Shown one piece after another: positions 46,031-59,953 of a stretch of DNA of 64,000 nucleotides (positions are counted from its first letter, which is position 1; every line of letters begins with the position of its first letter). The stretch covers positions 434,001-498,000 of the forward strand of contig NZ_JAUQSZ010000001.1 of NCBI RefSeq assembly GCF_030580995.1. The letters run 5' to 3'. The DNA is from Sphingomonas immobilis. Its GTDB lineage: Bacteria > Pseudomonadota > Alphaproteobacteria > Sphingomonadales > Sphingomonadaceae. A program made the position numbers and the translations under genes. The notes under the pieces were generated by a model that saw only the letters and a list, made by a program, of their open reading frames with translations, had not been told where the DNA came from and searched no databases.

Positions 46031-46078
46031 CCCCCAGCCCCTCCCTTCCAGGGAGGGGAGCAGGAAGGGGGGAGGGGC
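46031..46078. repeat. CCAGCCCCTCCCTTCCAGGG palindrome
   Basis: A GC-rich hairpin (CCCCTCCC...GGGAGGGG) followed by another GGGGAGGGGCT run, ending at the stop codon of the CHAP gene (46079-46081). Same family as the repeats at 30988-31090. Confidence 0.6.
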
Positions 46079-46639
46079 TTACCTGTAGACGTCGAGCAGC
46101 GCACCCACATAGTCCGGGTCGCGGCTGGTGAGTTCGCGTGCGGGGCGGGCGCGGGGGGCGCTGCGGGTGGCGGGGGTGCCGTAGATGAAGCCCGACACCG
46201 GATAGGTCGTGCTGCCGAGGCCGCCCATGTCGCGATACCAGACGCGCACCGAACTCCAGTCGTTGTCGGGCGAGGTGTCGGTAAGCGTCACGTCCTGCTC
46301 GGCATGGCCGCGCTCGCCGCCGACGCGCGACCAGTTGGCGTGCGTCACCATCACGACGCGGTCGTCCACCACGCGGCTGATGACGGCGACATGGCCGAGC
46401 GGCAGGCGCTGCGTGCGGGCGAACACCACCACCGCACCGACGCGCGGCACGTCGCCGCGCTGGTAATGGCCTTCCGCCTTTTCCCACCAGGTCCAGGCGT
46501 CGCCGTAGATCTGGATGCCCGAGGCGGCGCGCGCGAAGGGCACGCACTGGCCAACATAATCGAGCAGCGATTGCGCGGAGACGGGAGACGTCGCCATCAG
46601 GCTGGCGAGGATACCGGCGGAGAGGAGCAGCTTCTTCAT
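46079..46639 (-). CDS. exported CHAP domain amidase-like protein
   Basis: A 186-residue protein starting MKKLLLSAGILASLMATSPV (signal peptide, cleavage after VSA). The CHAP domain has the nucleophile in QCVPFARAASGI (Cys31 or so) and the catalytic His in LPLGHVAVISRV. CHAP enzymes cut peptidoglycan cross-bridges or stem peptides; this one probably acts in the periplasm. The C-terminal 35 residues are Arg- and Pro-rich. It lies inside the stretch separating MoxR from its VWA partner. Confidence 0.85.
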   Translation of the reverse strand: MKKLLLSAGILASLMATSPVSAQSLLDYVGQCVPFARAASGIQIYGDAWTWWEKAEGHYQRGDVPRVGAVVVFARTQRLPLGHVAVISRVVDDRVVMVTHANWSRVGGERGHAEQDVTLTDTSPDNDWSSVRVWYRDMGGLGSTTYPVSGFIYGTPATRSAPRARPARELTSRDPDYVGALLDVYR

Positions 46640-46710
46640 GGGGCCACCCTAGGCGCGGGGCCCCGGCGATCCGGTGTGCGAATCTGGTTTAAGTGGCGGT
46701 TACCAGTTTT

Positions 46711-47157
46711 TCATTTCGGGGGCGGATCGGTGGCAGGCGCAGGCGCAGGCGGGGCGGGCGGCTGGGCCGTATAGTGTTCGAGATGATCGGGGATCACCGC
46801 CCAGGCGGGGGCATCGCCGGTCCAGATCGCCGTGTCCGGCGCAAGATCGTGCGGCGCATCGATGAAGCCGAGGCGGATCGTGCGGAAATGCGGCCGCGCG
46901 GTGGTCTGCGCCATTACCGGCGTGCCGCAGCCGGGGCAGAAGCTGTGCGTCAGCACGTTGCCGCTCGCCGCCGTGTAGGAATGCGTGGCGAGCGTGCCGG
47001 TGATCGCGACGCCGTCGGCCGGGAAGATCGCGTTGGTGGTATGCGCCCCGCCCGCGACCTGCTGGCACTGGCGGCACCAGCATTGCCGGATCGCGACCGG
47101 CGTGCCCGACAGCGTCGCGGTGACGCCGCCGCAGGCACAGCGGCCGGTGTAGCTCAC
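46711..47157 (-). CDS. GFA family zinc protein
   Basis: A 148-residue protein of the GFA (glutathione-dependent formaldehyde-activating-like) family. It has zinc-binding cysteines in GRCACGGV (6-13), IRQCWCRQCQQVAG and FCPGCGTPV. The C-terminal 15 residues are a Pro/Ala-rich tail. Despite the family name, most members have no proven formaldehyde activity. It starts 11 nt after MoxR, so likely shares its transcript. Confidence 0.85.
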   Translation of the reverse strand: MSYTGRCACGGVTATLSGTPVAIRQCWCRQCQQVAGGAHTTNAIFPADGVAITGTLATHSYTAASGNVLTHSFCPGCGTPVMAQTTARPHFRTIRLGFIDAPHDLAPDTAIWTGDAPAWAVIPDHLEHYTAQPPAPPAPAPATDPPPK

Positions 47158-47167
47158 GGCTGGCAGC

Positions 47168-48016
47168 TCAGGGCTGGTTGCGGCGCGACAGGAAAGCGAG
47201 CCGTTCGAACATCATCACGTCCTGCTCGTTCTTGAGCAGCGCGCCGTGGAGCGGCGGGATCGCCTTGGTGGGATCGCGATTCTGCAGCACCTCGAGCGGC
47301 ATGTCCTCATGCAGGAGGAGCTTGAGCCAGTCGAGCAGCTCGCTGGTGCTCGGCTTCTTCTTGAGGCCGGGCACTTCGCGCAGATCGTAGAAGATATCCA
47401 TCGCGCGGGTGACGAGCAGCTTCTGGATGCCCGGGAAATGCACGTCGATGATCGCCTGCATCGTGTCGCGATCGGGGAATTTGATGTAGTGAAAGAAGCA
47501 GCGGCGCAGGAATGCGTCGGGCAGTTCCTTTTCGTTGTTCGAGGTGATGACGACGATCGGGCGCTCGACCGCACGGATCGTCTCGCGCGTTTCGTAGACG
47601 TGGAATTCCATCCGGTCGAGCTCCTGCAGGAGATCGTTGGGGAATTCGATGTCGGCCTTGTCGATCTCGTCGATCAGCAGGACGGGGAGCTTCGGGGCGG
47701 TGAACGCCTCCCAAAGCTTGCCCTTGCGGATGTAATTGGAGATGTCGTGAACGCGCTCGTCGCCGAGCTGGCCGTCGCGCAGGCGGGCGACCGCGTCATA
47801 TTCGTAAAGGCCCTGCTGCGCCTTGGTGGTGGACTTGACGTTCCACTCGATCAGCGGCGCGTCGACCGCCTTGGCGATCTCATAGGCGAGGACGGTCTTG
47901 CCGGTGCCGGGCTCGCCCTTGACGAGCAGGGGACGCCGCAGGGTGACGGCGGCATTGACCGCGACCTTCAGGTCATCGGTCGCGACATAGCTCTGCGTGC
48001 CTTCGAATCTTTTCAT
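47168..48016 (-). CDS. MoxR-family AAA+ ATPase
   Basis: A 282-residue AAA+ ATPase. Walker A is GEPGTGKT (37-44), Walker B LLIDEIDKAD, sensor 1 ITSNNEKELPDAFLRRC. MoxR ATPases work with VWA proteins to assemble or activate complexes. The VWA partner (44768-45946) is in the same leftward run, but the CHAP and GFA genes sit between them. It starts with ATG at 48016 (MKRFEGTQSYVATDDLK), typical for this subgroup. Confidence 0.9.
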   Translation of the reverse strand: MKRFEGTQSYVATDDLKVAVNAAVTLRRPLLVKGEPGTGKTVLAYEIAKAVDAPLIEWNVKSTTKAQQGLYEYDAVARLRDGQLGDERVHDISNYIRKGKLWEAFTAPKLPVLLIDEIDKADIEFPNDLLQELDRMEFHVYETRETIRAVERPIVVITSNNEKELPDAFLRRCFFHYIKFPDRDTMQAIIDVHFPGIQKLLVTRAMDIFYDLREVPGLKKKPSTSELLDWLKLLLHEDMPLEVLQNRDPTKAIPPLHGALLKNEQDVMMFERLAFLSRRNQP

Positions 48017-48058
48017 ACGACCCGATTAGAATCATTCCGCGCCGCAAAGCAAGTTAAC

Positions 48059-48721
48059 TTAGTGATGATGGTCGCGGGCGATGGCGCGGGCTTCGAGCAG
48101 ATCCCACAGGCCGCGGTGCTGAGCAAAGACCTGTTGCGCGCCGAAGGCGATGGCGCGCTGAACGCCGGGCGTGTCGCCGATCGCGGCGGCGAGGCCCGCG
48201 AGTTCGTTCATGTCGGGCAGTTCGCAGGCGGGCGCCTCGATACCGAAGCGCGTCGCCGCGCCGTCGAGCACGGTGCGGAATGCGCGCCAGTCGAGCACCA
48301 GCGCGATCGCCGCGCCGCTCGCGCAGCCCTTGCGATCGGAGCGGACGAGCATGTCGAAGGCGTGGCGCTGGTTGGCGAAGGCGGCGTCGGCCTCGGCCTG
48401 GCCGGGTGTGGAGGGCAGGGGGCCGGCGGCGGCGGTCAGGCGGGCGAGATAGGCGCGTTCGACCGGGAAGCCGCCGGTAATCGCGTCGATCCAGTCGGTG
48501 GTGCCGGGGTCCGTGCGGTCGCGCGCGGCATCCTCGAACAGATGGCGACCGTGGAGCGCGCAGATGGCGTGGACGGCATCGGCGAGATCGCGCTTGGCGA
48601 CGCGCGGCTCGGCCAGCGTCGCGACGACGCGGTGGCCGGCGCTGCCGTCGATCTCGACCAGCGAGGCGAGGACCGGCCACGCGCCGCCAAAGGTTTCCGA
48701 CGAGGGTGCTTCGAACGCCAT
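48059..48721 (-). CDS. hypothetical protein, probably sphingomonad-specific
   Basis: A 220-residue, mainly helical protein without TM or signal peptide. It ends in ARAIARDHHH, a short His-rich tail. Codon use matches the chromosome. No domain recognised; similar unnamed proteins occur in sphingomonads as far as I can recall. It lies 42 nt upstream of MoxR and may be transcribed with it. Confidence 0.6.
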   Translation of the reverse strand: MAFEAPSSETFGGAWPVLASLVEIDGSAGHRVVATLAEPRVAKRDLADAVHAICALHGRHLFEDAARDRTDPGTTDWIDAITGGFPVERAYLARLTAAAGPLPSTPGQAEADAAFANQRHAFDMLVRSDRKGCASGAAIALVLDWRAFRTVLDGAATRFGIEAPACELPDMNELAGLAAAIGDTPGVQRAIAFGAQQVFAQHRGLWDLLEARAIARDHHH

Positions 48722-48821
48722 GAGATCGCTGTGCCTTTTCGGGTCGGGGGCGAACCCCCTTGTGACCCGAGGCTATAACCGAAGCACGTAAAGACACGGT
48801 TTAGAGCCGCTTAAGCCTGTC

Positions 48822-49367
48822 TCAACCAGATGGCGGCGCGAACAAAGACGTCGTCATCACCGCGACGACGCCGCTTTCCGCCGCGCCGCCGCGCCGCCGG
48901 GCGAGGCCGATGCGGATGTCGGCGGGCGCCTCCGGATCGTCCCAGCTGCGCGCGTCCACCGACTGCGGCTGCGCGCCCGCCGCCACCGCCGCGACGGCGT
49001 GCGCCACCGCCTTGCGGCTGCCCGTATCGAACAGATCCGCGAAGGGCAGCGCATGGAGGAGGTGCAGTGGCTGGCGCAGGAAATCCGCGAGGACCGGATC
49101 GGGGGATTCGATGAAGCCGTCGCGGTCGATCCGCGCGGCGGCGATTCCGCCCGCCGCCGCCATCGCCTCTGCCAGCGCGCCCTGATCGGCCGAGGTGGCG
49201 CAGAGCGCATCCATGATGTCCACGGCGGTGATGACGAAGCGGAGACGGCCGCGGTGCAGCACGTACACGGGCTCGCGCGCGGCCTTGTCCTGCCAGTGTC
49301 CGAAATGGCGGACGAGATCCGAAGAGGTAACGATCTGCCGCGCGGAGGAATCGATATCGAGAAGCAT
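48822..49367 (-). CDS. Phd/YefM-like N-terminus fused to a PAS-like domain
   Basis: A 181-residue protein. Residues 9-53 (SSARQIVTSSDLVRHFGHWQ, then EPVYVLHRGRLRFVITAVDI) look like the DNA-binding half of Phd/YefM antitoxins, in which a short strand-helix unit is followed by the V..RG....V strand. Residues about 75-175 resemble a PAS fold (ARIDRDGFIESPDPVLADFL...). No toxin gene is adjacent. This suggests an antitoxin-derived, signal-responsive regulator; that is inference. The start ATG at 49367 is preferred over extensions with no better ribosome binding site. Confidence 0.55.
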   Translation of the reverse strand: MLLDIDSSARQIVTSSDLVRHFGHWQDKAAREPVYVLHRGRLRFVITAVDIMDALCATSADQGALAEAMAAAGGIAAARIDRDGFIESPDPVLADFLRQPLHLLHALPFADLFDTGSRKAVAHAVAAVAAGAQPQSVDARSWDDPEAPADIRIGLARRRGGAAESGVVAVMTTSLFAPPSG

Positions 49368-49502
49368 CGTTGCCGGTGTAGGGCCGTGCGCGCGGCTGAC
49401 GATGGCTCCGCGCCGGAACGGAGCAAGTTTTCCGAGCTGTCGCGGGAGGAAACCCGTGACGTCGGACGGCACTACGCGCCGCCGACCGGCCCGGCGCTGA
49501 TT

Positions 49503-49530
49503 CCGCAGATAAGCCTAGGCTTATCTGCGG
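49503..49530. terminator. 28-nt perfect palindrome after rpoD
   Basis: CCGCAGATAAGCC, a central TAGG-type core and GGCTTATCTGCGG form a 28-nt sequence identical to its own reverse complement, 11 nt beyond the rpoD stop. It can fold as a 12-bp stem with almost no loop or act as a dyad binding site. No T-run follows in the rpoD direction, so the terminator call is tentative. Confidence 0.5.
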
Positions 49531-49540
49531 GCGCGCGGGC

Positions 49541-51564
<2,024 letters not shown>

Positions 51565-51565
<1 letters not shown>

Positions 51566-53436
51566 CAATTGCCCTCAGCGTTGGAAGCTCTGGCGTCTTC
51601 GTTCGCCTGCACCAGATTTGCAAGCCGCGAGTCCAGAGCCTGTTTTTCCCGTACCAGCGACACCTGCCGCTCGAATGCCTCATCCGATAACGTCGCCGCC
51701 TCGCGATCGATCTCGGCGAGTGCCGCATCGATCTCGGGCCGTGCCACCAAAATCGCTATCGCTTCGTCAAGATCAGCACGCGCCCGCTCGGAATCCGAGC
51801 CTTTCTCGGTAAAGGAGAGGCTGAGCTGATCGGGACGAAGCAATTCATTGGCGATTTGATCGAAACCGGATGACGCCAATATGGTAAGAAGCCGATCACT
51901 ATCAAGCGCCTGATCTTCGACGGCGAGATCGACCACCGCCTCGAACAGCCGCCCGAGCGCGCCGTCGGCCAGTTGTAGCGACCCGAGTACGTCCATGTGG
52001 CGCGCGATTTCGGCCGGGTGGCGGATGAGCCCGGCGAGCACCGCCTTGGCGAGGATACGGTCGATGCCCGACGCGCGCACGGCCTTGGCGTGGTGGCCGA
52101 CCGGGGCGATGGGGGCTTTCCAGGGCTGGCCGGGTTTGCGGGCGGGGCCGCGCTGCTGCGGGACGAAGGGTGCGCGCGACGGGCGGACATGCTCGTCGAA
52201 ACGGTGGCGGAATTCGGCGAGATATTCGGATTTCACGCCCGGATCGGCGATGGTGTTGGCCAGTTCGGTCAGGCGCGCCTTGAGGCCGGCCTTCTGTTCG
52301 GGCGTGGCGAGCGACTCGGCGGCGAGCTCGTGCGCCCAGAGCAGATCGACCAGCGGGCGCGTCTCGCGCAGCAGCGCCTCGAACGCCGCCGGGCCTTTCG
52401 CGCGGACGAGATCATCGGGGTCCTGACCCTGCGGCAGCGTCACGAAGGCGAGGCTGCGGCCCGGCGCGAGCAGGGGGAGGGCGCGGTGCGCGGCACGGAT
52501 CGCCGCTTTCTGCCCGGCCGAATCGCCGTCGAGGCAGAAGATCGGCACGTCGGACATGCGCCACATCCGCTCGAGCTGATGCTCGGTGACGGCGGTGCCG
52601 TTGGGGGCGACGACCTCGGCGATGCCCGCGCCGGCCAGCGCGATCACATCCATATAGCCTTCGACCACGATCAGCCGATCGGCTTTGCGCGCGGCTGGGG
52701 CGGCCCTGTCGATATTGTAGAGCGTGCGGCCCTTGTCGAAGAGCGGAGTCTCGGGCGAGTTGAGATATTTGGGCTCACCGTCGCCGATGATGCGCCCACC
52801 GAAGGCGACAGTGCGGCCGCGCTGGTCGCGGATCGGGATCATCAGGCGGCCGCGGAAGCGGTCGTACGGCTCCTTGTTCTCGACCGAGATGAGGAGGCCT
52901 GCTTCGATGAGGAGCGGGTCGCCATAGTCCTTCAACGCGGCCTTCAGCTTCCCGCGCGAATCGGGCGCGAAGCCGAAGCCGAAATCGCGCGCGATCTCCG
53001 GGCGGATGCCGCGCTTCTCGAGCACCTTGCGCGCCTCCGCGCCGCCGATGCCGTCGAGCTGCTCGGTGAACCAGGCGGCGGCATCGGCGCAGGCTTCGTG
53101 CAGGCCCTTGGCGGCCTCGGCCTTTTCGGCGGCGCGCGGGTCCATCGCCGGGAGTTCCATGCCGGCGGATTGCGCGAGTTCCTTCACCGCATCCATGAAC
53201 GGCAGACCGCGCTGGTCGGTCAGCCAGCGGATCGCATCGCCATGCGCCGAGCAGCCGAAGCAATGGTAGAAGCCCTTCTCGTCATTGACGTAGAAGGAGG
53301 GGCTCTTCTCGTTGTGGAACGGGCAGCATGCGCGATACTCGCGCCCCGCCTTCTGCAGCTTGGTGGTGCGCCCGATCAGCGTCGACAGCGTGGTGCGCGC
53401 GCGGAGTTCGTCGAGGAATTGCGGGGAGAGGGTCAT
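51565..53436 (-). CDS. dnaG: DNA primase
   Basis: Synthesises RNA primers at replication forks. The 623-residue protein has the N-terminal CHC2 zinc finger ([13 protein letters not shown] ... FYHCFGC), the Toprim domain with [11 protein letters not shown] and [10 protein letters not shown], and a helical C-terminal region that would bind DnaB helicase. It overlaps the GIY-YIG gene upstream (ATGA, 53433-53436) and rpoD downstream (TGATG). rpsU, present in the classical operon, is missing. Confidence 0.96.
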
Positions 53437-53822
53437 GGCGCGGGATCTGTGGCACGTGCTTCGACAGGCTCAGCACGAACGGGATTTTGAAATGAGGGAC
53501 TGACCCCCGACTCCGTTCGTGCTGAGCTTGTCGAAGCACGTGTCCCACGCGACACCGCCAGTTGCGACACCCGCTCCCAATCGCCCGCGATCAGCGCTTC
53601 CTTCTTGGCGCGCGACCACCCCTTAATCTGCCGTTCCGCCGCAAGCGCCTCGAGCCGGCTCGCGAAATCCTGACACCAGACCAAGGCCACCGGCTGGCGA
53701 CGAGCCGTGTAGTCGCTTCCCGCGCCACCTTCGTGCGCACCGATCCTCGGTTCGAGATCGTCGGTGTGGCCCGCATAGTAGCTGCCGTCACCGCAGCGCA
53801 GGAGATAGGCCCAAAACACCAT
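53433..53822 (-). CDS. GIY-YIG nuclease-domain protein with repeat-encoded C-terminus
   Basis: A 129-residue protein. Residues 1-90 are a UPF0213-like GIY-YIG domain (FWAYLLRCGDGSYYAGHTDD, an Arg in TARRQPVALVW and a Glu in AAERQIKGW). The last 35 residues (RASTSSARTESGV... to [14 protein letters not shown]) are encoded by an inverted palindromic repeat (53453-53542) and should be disordered. The stop overlaps the dnaG start, so this repeat-derived tail lies between two coupled genes. The function of this subgroup is not settled. Confidence 0.8.
   Translation of the reverse strand: MVFWAYLLRCGDGSYYAGHTDDLEPRIGAHEGGAGSDYTARRQPVALVWCQDFASRLEALAAERQIKGWSRAKKEALIAGDWERVSQLAVSRGTRASTSSARTESGVSPSFQNPVRAEPVEARATDPAP
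53453..53542. repeat. inverted repeat pair, GAGCTTGTCGAAGCACGTG family, inside a coding region
   Basis: Arms 53453-53482 (CACGTGCTTCGACAGGCTCA...) and 53513-53542 (its inverse, TGAGCTTGTCGAAGCACGTG) lie within the 3' end of the GIY-YIG gene and read in frame as ASTSSARTE and AEPVEA-type peptides. The peptide RASTSSARTE is a known translation of this repeat class. Confidence 0.85.
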
Positions 53823-53873
53823 CGCGAGGCGATGCCAGATATCGGCGATTCGGTCGAGAGGGTGGTACTTGGG

Positions 53874-53905
53874 GCACGTGCTTCGACAAGCTCAGCACGA
53901 ACGGG
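53874..53905. repeat. single arm of the GAGCTTGTCGAAGCACGTG repeat
   Basis: GCACGTGCTTCGACAAGCTC and onward through the CGAACGGG end, 52 nt upstream of the GIY-YIG start and 54 nt past the yqeY stop. Only one arm is present, unlike the other copies. It may carry part of the GIY-YIG-dnaG-rpoD promoter region. Confidence 0.75.
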
Positions 53906-53958
53906 AAGGAGTGGGCGCAGGCCGGGGGGAGGTGGGAAGAAGGCCTGTGTCGCTCACC

Positions 53959-54411
53959 TCAGCTCAGCGCCGCTTTCACCAGGCCGCTCGCCTTGGTCAT
54001 GTCGAGTTCGCTCGCGTGGCGGGCCTTCAGTTCGGCCATCACGCGGCCCATGTCCTTCATGCCGCTCGCGCCCAGCTCGGCCTTGATCGCCTCGATCGCG
54101 GCCGTCGTCTCGGCTTCGGTCATCTGCTGCGGCAGGAAGCGTTCGATCACCGCGATCTCCGCGCCTTCCGCGTCGGCGAGTTTCTGGCGGCCGCCCTTCA
54201 CGAACATCTCGATCGATTCGCGACGCTGCTTGACCATCTTCTGCAGCACCTCGACCACCAAAGCGTCATCCTCGGTCGGCTGGGCCTTGGTGCGCTCCTC
54301 GATGTCGCGGTTCTTGATCGCCGACTGCACGAGGCGGAGCGTGGCGGTGTCGGCCTTTTCGCCCGCCTTCATGGCGGTGACGAGCGCGGCCTTGATGTCA
54401 TCCCGAATCAT
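53959..54411 (-). CDS. GatB/YqeY domain protein
   Basis: A 150-residue helical protein of the YqeY family, related to the tRNA-binding tail of GatB. It begins MIRDDIKAALVTAMKAGEKA and has the family pattern LPQQMTEAETTAAIEAIKAE then GRVMAELKARHASELDMTKA. It may affect tRNA-dependent amidation or tRNA binding, but no activity is proven. In many alphaproteobacteria it sits next to dnaG-rpoD and carA, as here. Start is the ATG at 54411. Confidence 0.88.
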   Translation of the reverse strand: MIRDDIKAALVTAMKAGEKADTATLRLVQSAIKNRDIEERTKAQPTEDDALVVEVLQKMVKQRRESIEMFVKGGRQKLADAEGAEIAVIERFLPQQMTEAETTAAIEAIKAELGASGMKDMGRVMAELKARHASELDMTKASGLVKAALS

Positions 54412-54545
54412 TTTTCGAAGTCCCGATAGCAATCCGCACGCTTAGCCGAAGCGGCCGGGCGATAACAGATTGACGCTATGCCCCGCTGTCTCTAGCTCCC
54501 GCCGCTTAGCGACATCGACAACCCGACGAAGGAGTGCCCGCCGCA

Positions 54546-55712
54546 ATGGCCGAGCCTAAACCCATGCCCGCGCCTGAAGGAGCGACCGGCGTTCTGGTCC
54601 TCGCAAGCGGCGATGTGTTGTGGGGGCGCGGGTTTGGAGTCGAGGGCGCGGCGGTCGGCGAGGTGTGTTTCCACACCGCGATGACGGGCTATCAGGAGAT
54701 CATGACCGACCCGTCGTTCGCCGGGCAGATCATCACCTTCACCTTTCCGCACATCGGCAATGTCGGCGCGAACCCCGACGATATCGAAGCGGACGACCCT
54801 CATGCGCTCGGCATGATCGTGCGCGAGGACGTGACCGCGCCGTCGAGCTTCCGCTCCAACGAGCGGCTCGACGACTGGATGGTGCGGCACAACCGGATCG
54901 GCCTGTCGGGCATCGACACGCGCGCGTTGACGCGGCGGATTCGCGCCGGCGGCGCGCCCAACGGCGTGATCGCGCATTCGGCCTCGGGTGATTTCGACAT
55001 CCCGGCACTGCTCAGGCAGGCGCAGGCATGGCCGGGGCTCGAGGGCATGGACCTCGCCATCGAAGTGACGCGCGAGACGCACGGGACGTGGGACGGCGGC
55101 ATCTGGCGGCTCGGCTTCGGCTACGACGCGCAAGGCCGCGACGATACGCGCCCGCATGTCGTCGCGATCGATTACGGGGCGAAGCGCAACATCTACCGCA
55201 ACCTCGTCGCGGCGGGTGCGCGCGTGTCGGTGATGCCGGCGACGGCGACCTTCGAGGATGTGATGGCGCTGATGCCCGACGGCATCTTCCTGTCGAACGG
55301 CCCCGGCGATCCCGCGGCGACGGGCGCATATGCCGTGCCTGTGATCCAGAAGTTGCTGGAAACGGGTATTCCGCTGTTCGGCATCTGCCTGGGGCACCAG
55401 TTGCTCGCGCTGGCGGTGGGCGCGCAGACCAGCAAGATGTTCCAGGGGCATCGCGGCGCGAACCATCCCGTGCGGCGCGCGTCGGACGGCGTGGTCGAGA
55501 TCACGAGCATGAACCACGGCTTCGCGGTGCTGCGCGAGACGCTCCCCGCCAACGCCCGCGAGACGCACGTATCGCTGTTCGACGGCTCCAATGCCGGTCT
55601 CGAGCTGACCGACAAGCCCGCGTTCAGTGTGCAATACCACCCCGAGGCGAGCCCCGGCCCGCAGGACAGCCTGTACCTGTTCGAGAAGTTCGTCGGGATG
55701 CTGAAGGCGTGA
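54546..55712 (+). CDS. carA: carbamoyl-phosphate synthase small subunit
   Basis: Glutaminase subunit of carbamoyl-phosphate synthase, feeding pyrimidine and arginine synthesis. The 388-residue protein has the N-terminal CPSase small-subunit fold (GEVCFHTAMTGYQEIMTDPS, HIGNVG) and the class I amidotransferase with Cys in FGICLGHQLLA and His/Glu in VQYHPEASPGP. The start ATG at 54546 is favoured; a GTG at 54534 lies inside the AAGGAG site. Its stop overlaps the next gene (GTGA, 55709-55712). Confidence 0.96.
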   Translation: MAEPKPMPAPEGATGVLVLASGDVLWGRGFGVEGAAVGEVCFHTAMTGYQEIMTDPSFAGQIITFTFPHIGNVGANPDDIEADDPHALGMIVREDVTAPSSFRSNERLDDWMVRHNRIGLSGIDTRALTRRIRAGGAPNGVIAHSASGDFDIPALLRQAQAWPGLEGMDLAIEVTRETHGTWDGGIWRLGFGYDAQGRDDTRPHVVAIDYGAKRNIYRNLVAAGARVSVMPATATFEDVMALMPDGIFLSNGPGDPAATGAYAVPVIQKLLETGIPLFGICLGHQLLALAVGAQTSKMFQGHRGANHPVRRASDGVVEITSMNHGFAVLRETLPANARETHVSLFDGSNAGLELTDKPAFSVQYHPEASPGPQDSLYLFEKFVGMLKA

Positions 55713-56179
55713 GGCGTATCGTCGCCACATTGGCGATCGCGTTGCTGGCATCGGGTGCGCACGCGACCGACGTGTCGCGCACGGTTGCCGGCTGGACGCT
55801 GGCCGACGCGGGCGGGAAGCCCGGGGATGATGGCGACCGCTCGCTTTCGATCGATCGCACGACCGATGCGGCGGAGGTGCGCTACACGCCCAACGGCCGT
55901 TCGCCCGAAAATGGCATCGTCGCGGTGTTCGTCGCATCCTTTCCCGGATGCACCGGCGGGAACACCGCGATGGGCGTGAATTTCGACGGCGCCGCTGCCC
56001 GCGAGAAGGCGGTACGCGATACCGTTCACACCGTGTTCGCCGGCTATGCCAAGACCTGCAAGCTGCCCGCCGATACCGAGATCGGGACAATGAAAGGCTT
56101 CACCGAGGCCTTCGCCGCGGTCGAGAAGCAGCTCCACGACCATCCTTTCACCTATCCGCCCGAGAAGGACGCCGAATGA
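55709..56179 (+). CDS. small exported protein in the car operon
   Basis: A 156-residue protein starting at GTG 55709 (VRRIVATLAIALLASGAHAT), a signal peptide with cleavage after AHA. The mature part is compact and polar with a single cysteine pair (PGCTGGN and TCKLPAD) that could form a disulfide. Its start overlaps carA and its stop overlaps the RraB-like gene (ATGA, 56176-56179). No family recognised. Confidence 0.65.
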   Translation: MRRIVATLAIALLASGAHATDVSRTVAGWTLADAGGKPGDDGDRSLSIDRTTDAAEVRYTPNGRSPENGIVAVFVASFPGCTGGNTAMGVNFDGAAAREKAVRDTVHTVFAGYAKTCKLPADTEIGTMKGFTEAFAAVEKQLHDHPFTYPPEKDAE

Positions 56180-56538
56180 CCCTCCCAGATGTGGATCCGG
56201 CGCGGCTCGAGGCGGAATGGGCCGAGGACAAGCAGGTGCTCGCCAGCCTCGCCGCCAACGGCGACCGCGCGGAGATCGTGCGCCCCGTCGACGTCAGCTT
56301 TCGCGGCGACGACGAGGCGCTCGACCGGCTGGAGGACGATGCCGGGGAACTCGGCTTCGAAGTGATCGAGCGCGAGGAGGACGAGGACGGCGAGATGAGC
56401 CTGTTCCTCGGCTGCGAGCAGACCGCCGACGAAGCCGCGATTCGCGCGCTGACGCTGAAATGCCTGCAGATCGAGCTGATCTACGATGTGGAATATGACG
56501 GCTGGGGTTGCACGGCCGAGGACGGACAGACGAACTGA
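56176..56538 (+). CDS. RraB-like ribonuclease E regulator family protein
   Basis: A 120-residue acidic protein starting [20 protein letters not shown]. The core [16 protein letters not shown], then [19 protein letters not shown], closely follows the RraB (regulator of RNase E activity B) pattern ending in VEYDGWGT. RraB binds RNase E and inhibits it in E. coli; in alphaproteobacteria the target is untested. It is translationally coupled to the exported-protein gene and one base before carB, an unusual place for this gene. Confidence 0.75.
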   Translation: MTLPDVDPARLEAEWAEDKQVLASLAANGDRAEIVRPVDVSFRGDDEALDRLEDDAGELGFEVIEREEDEDGEMSLFLGCEQTADEAAIRALTLKCLQIELIYDVEYDGWGCTAEDGQTN

Positions 56539-56539
56539 T

Positions 56540-59872
<3,333 letters not shown>

Positions 59873-59953
59873 TCCCCCACCGATGAGAACAGTGCGGGCC
59901 GGCTCGAGAGAGCGGGTTGGGGGCGCTATTTTTCGGGACGAAGGACTTTAGGG

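Noticed and set aside
54534-54545. GTG start for carA at 54534
   Set aside because: It directly abuts the AAGGAG site with no spacing; the ATG at 54546 is better placed.
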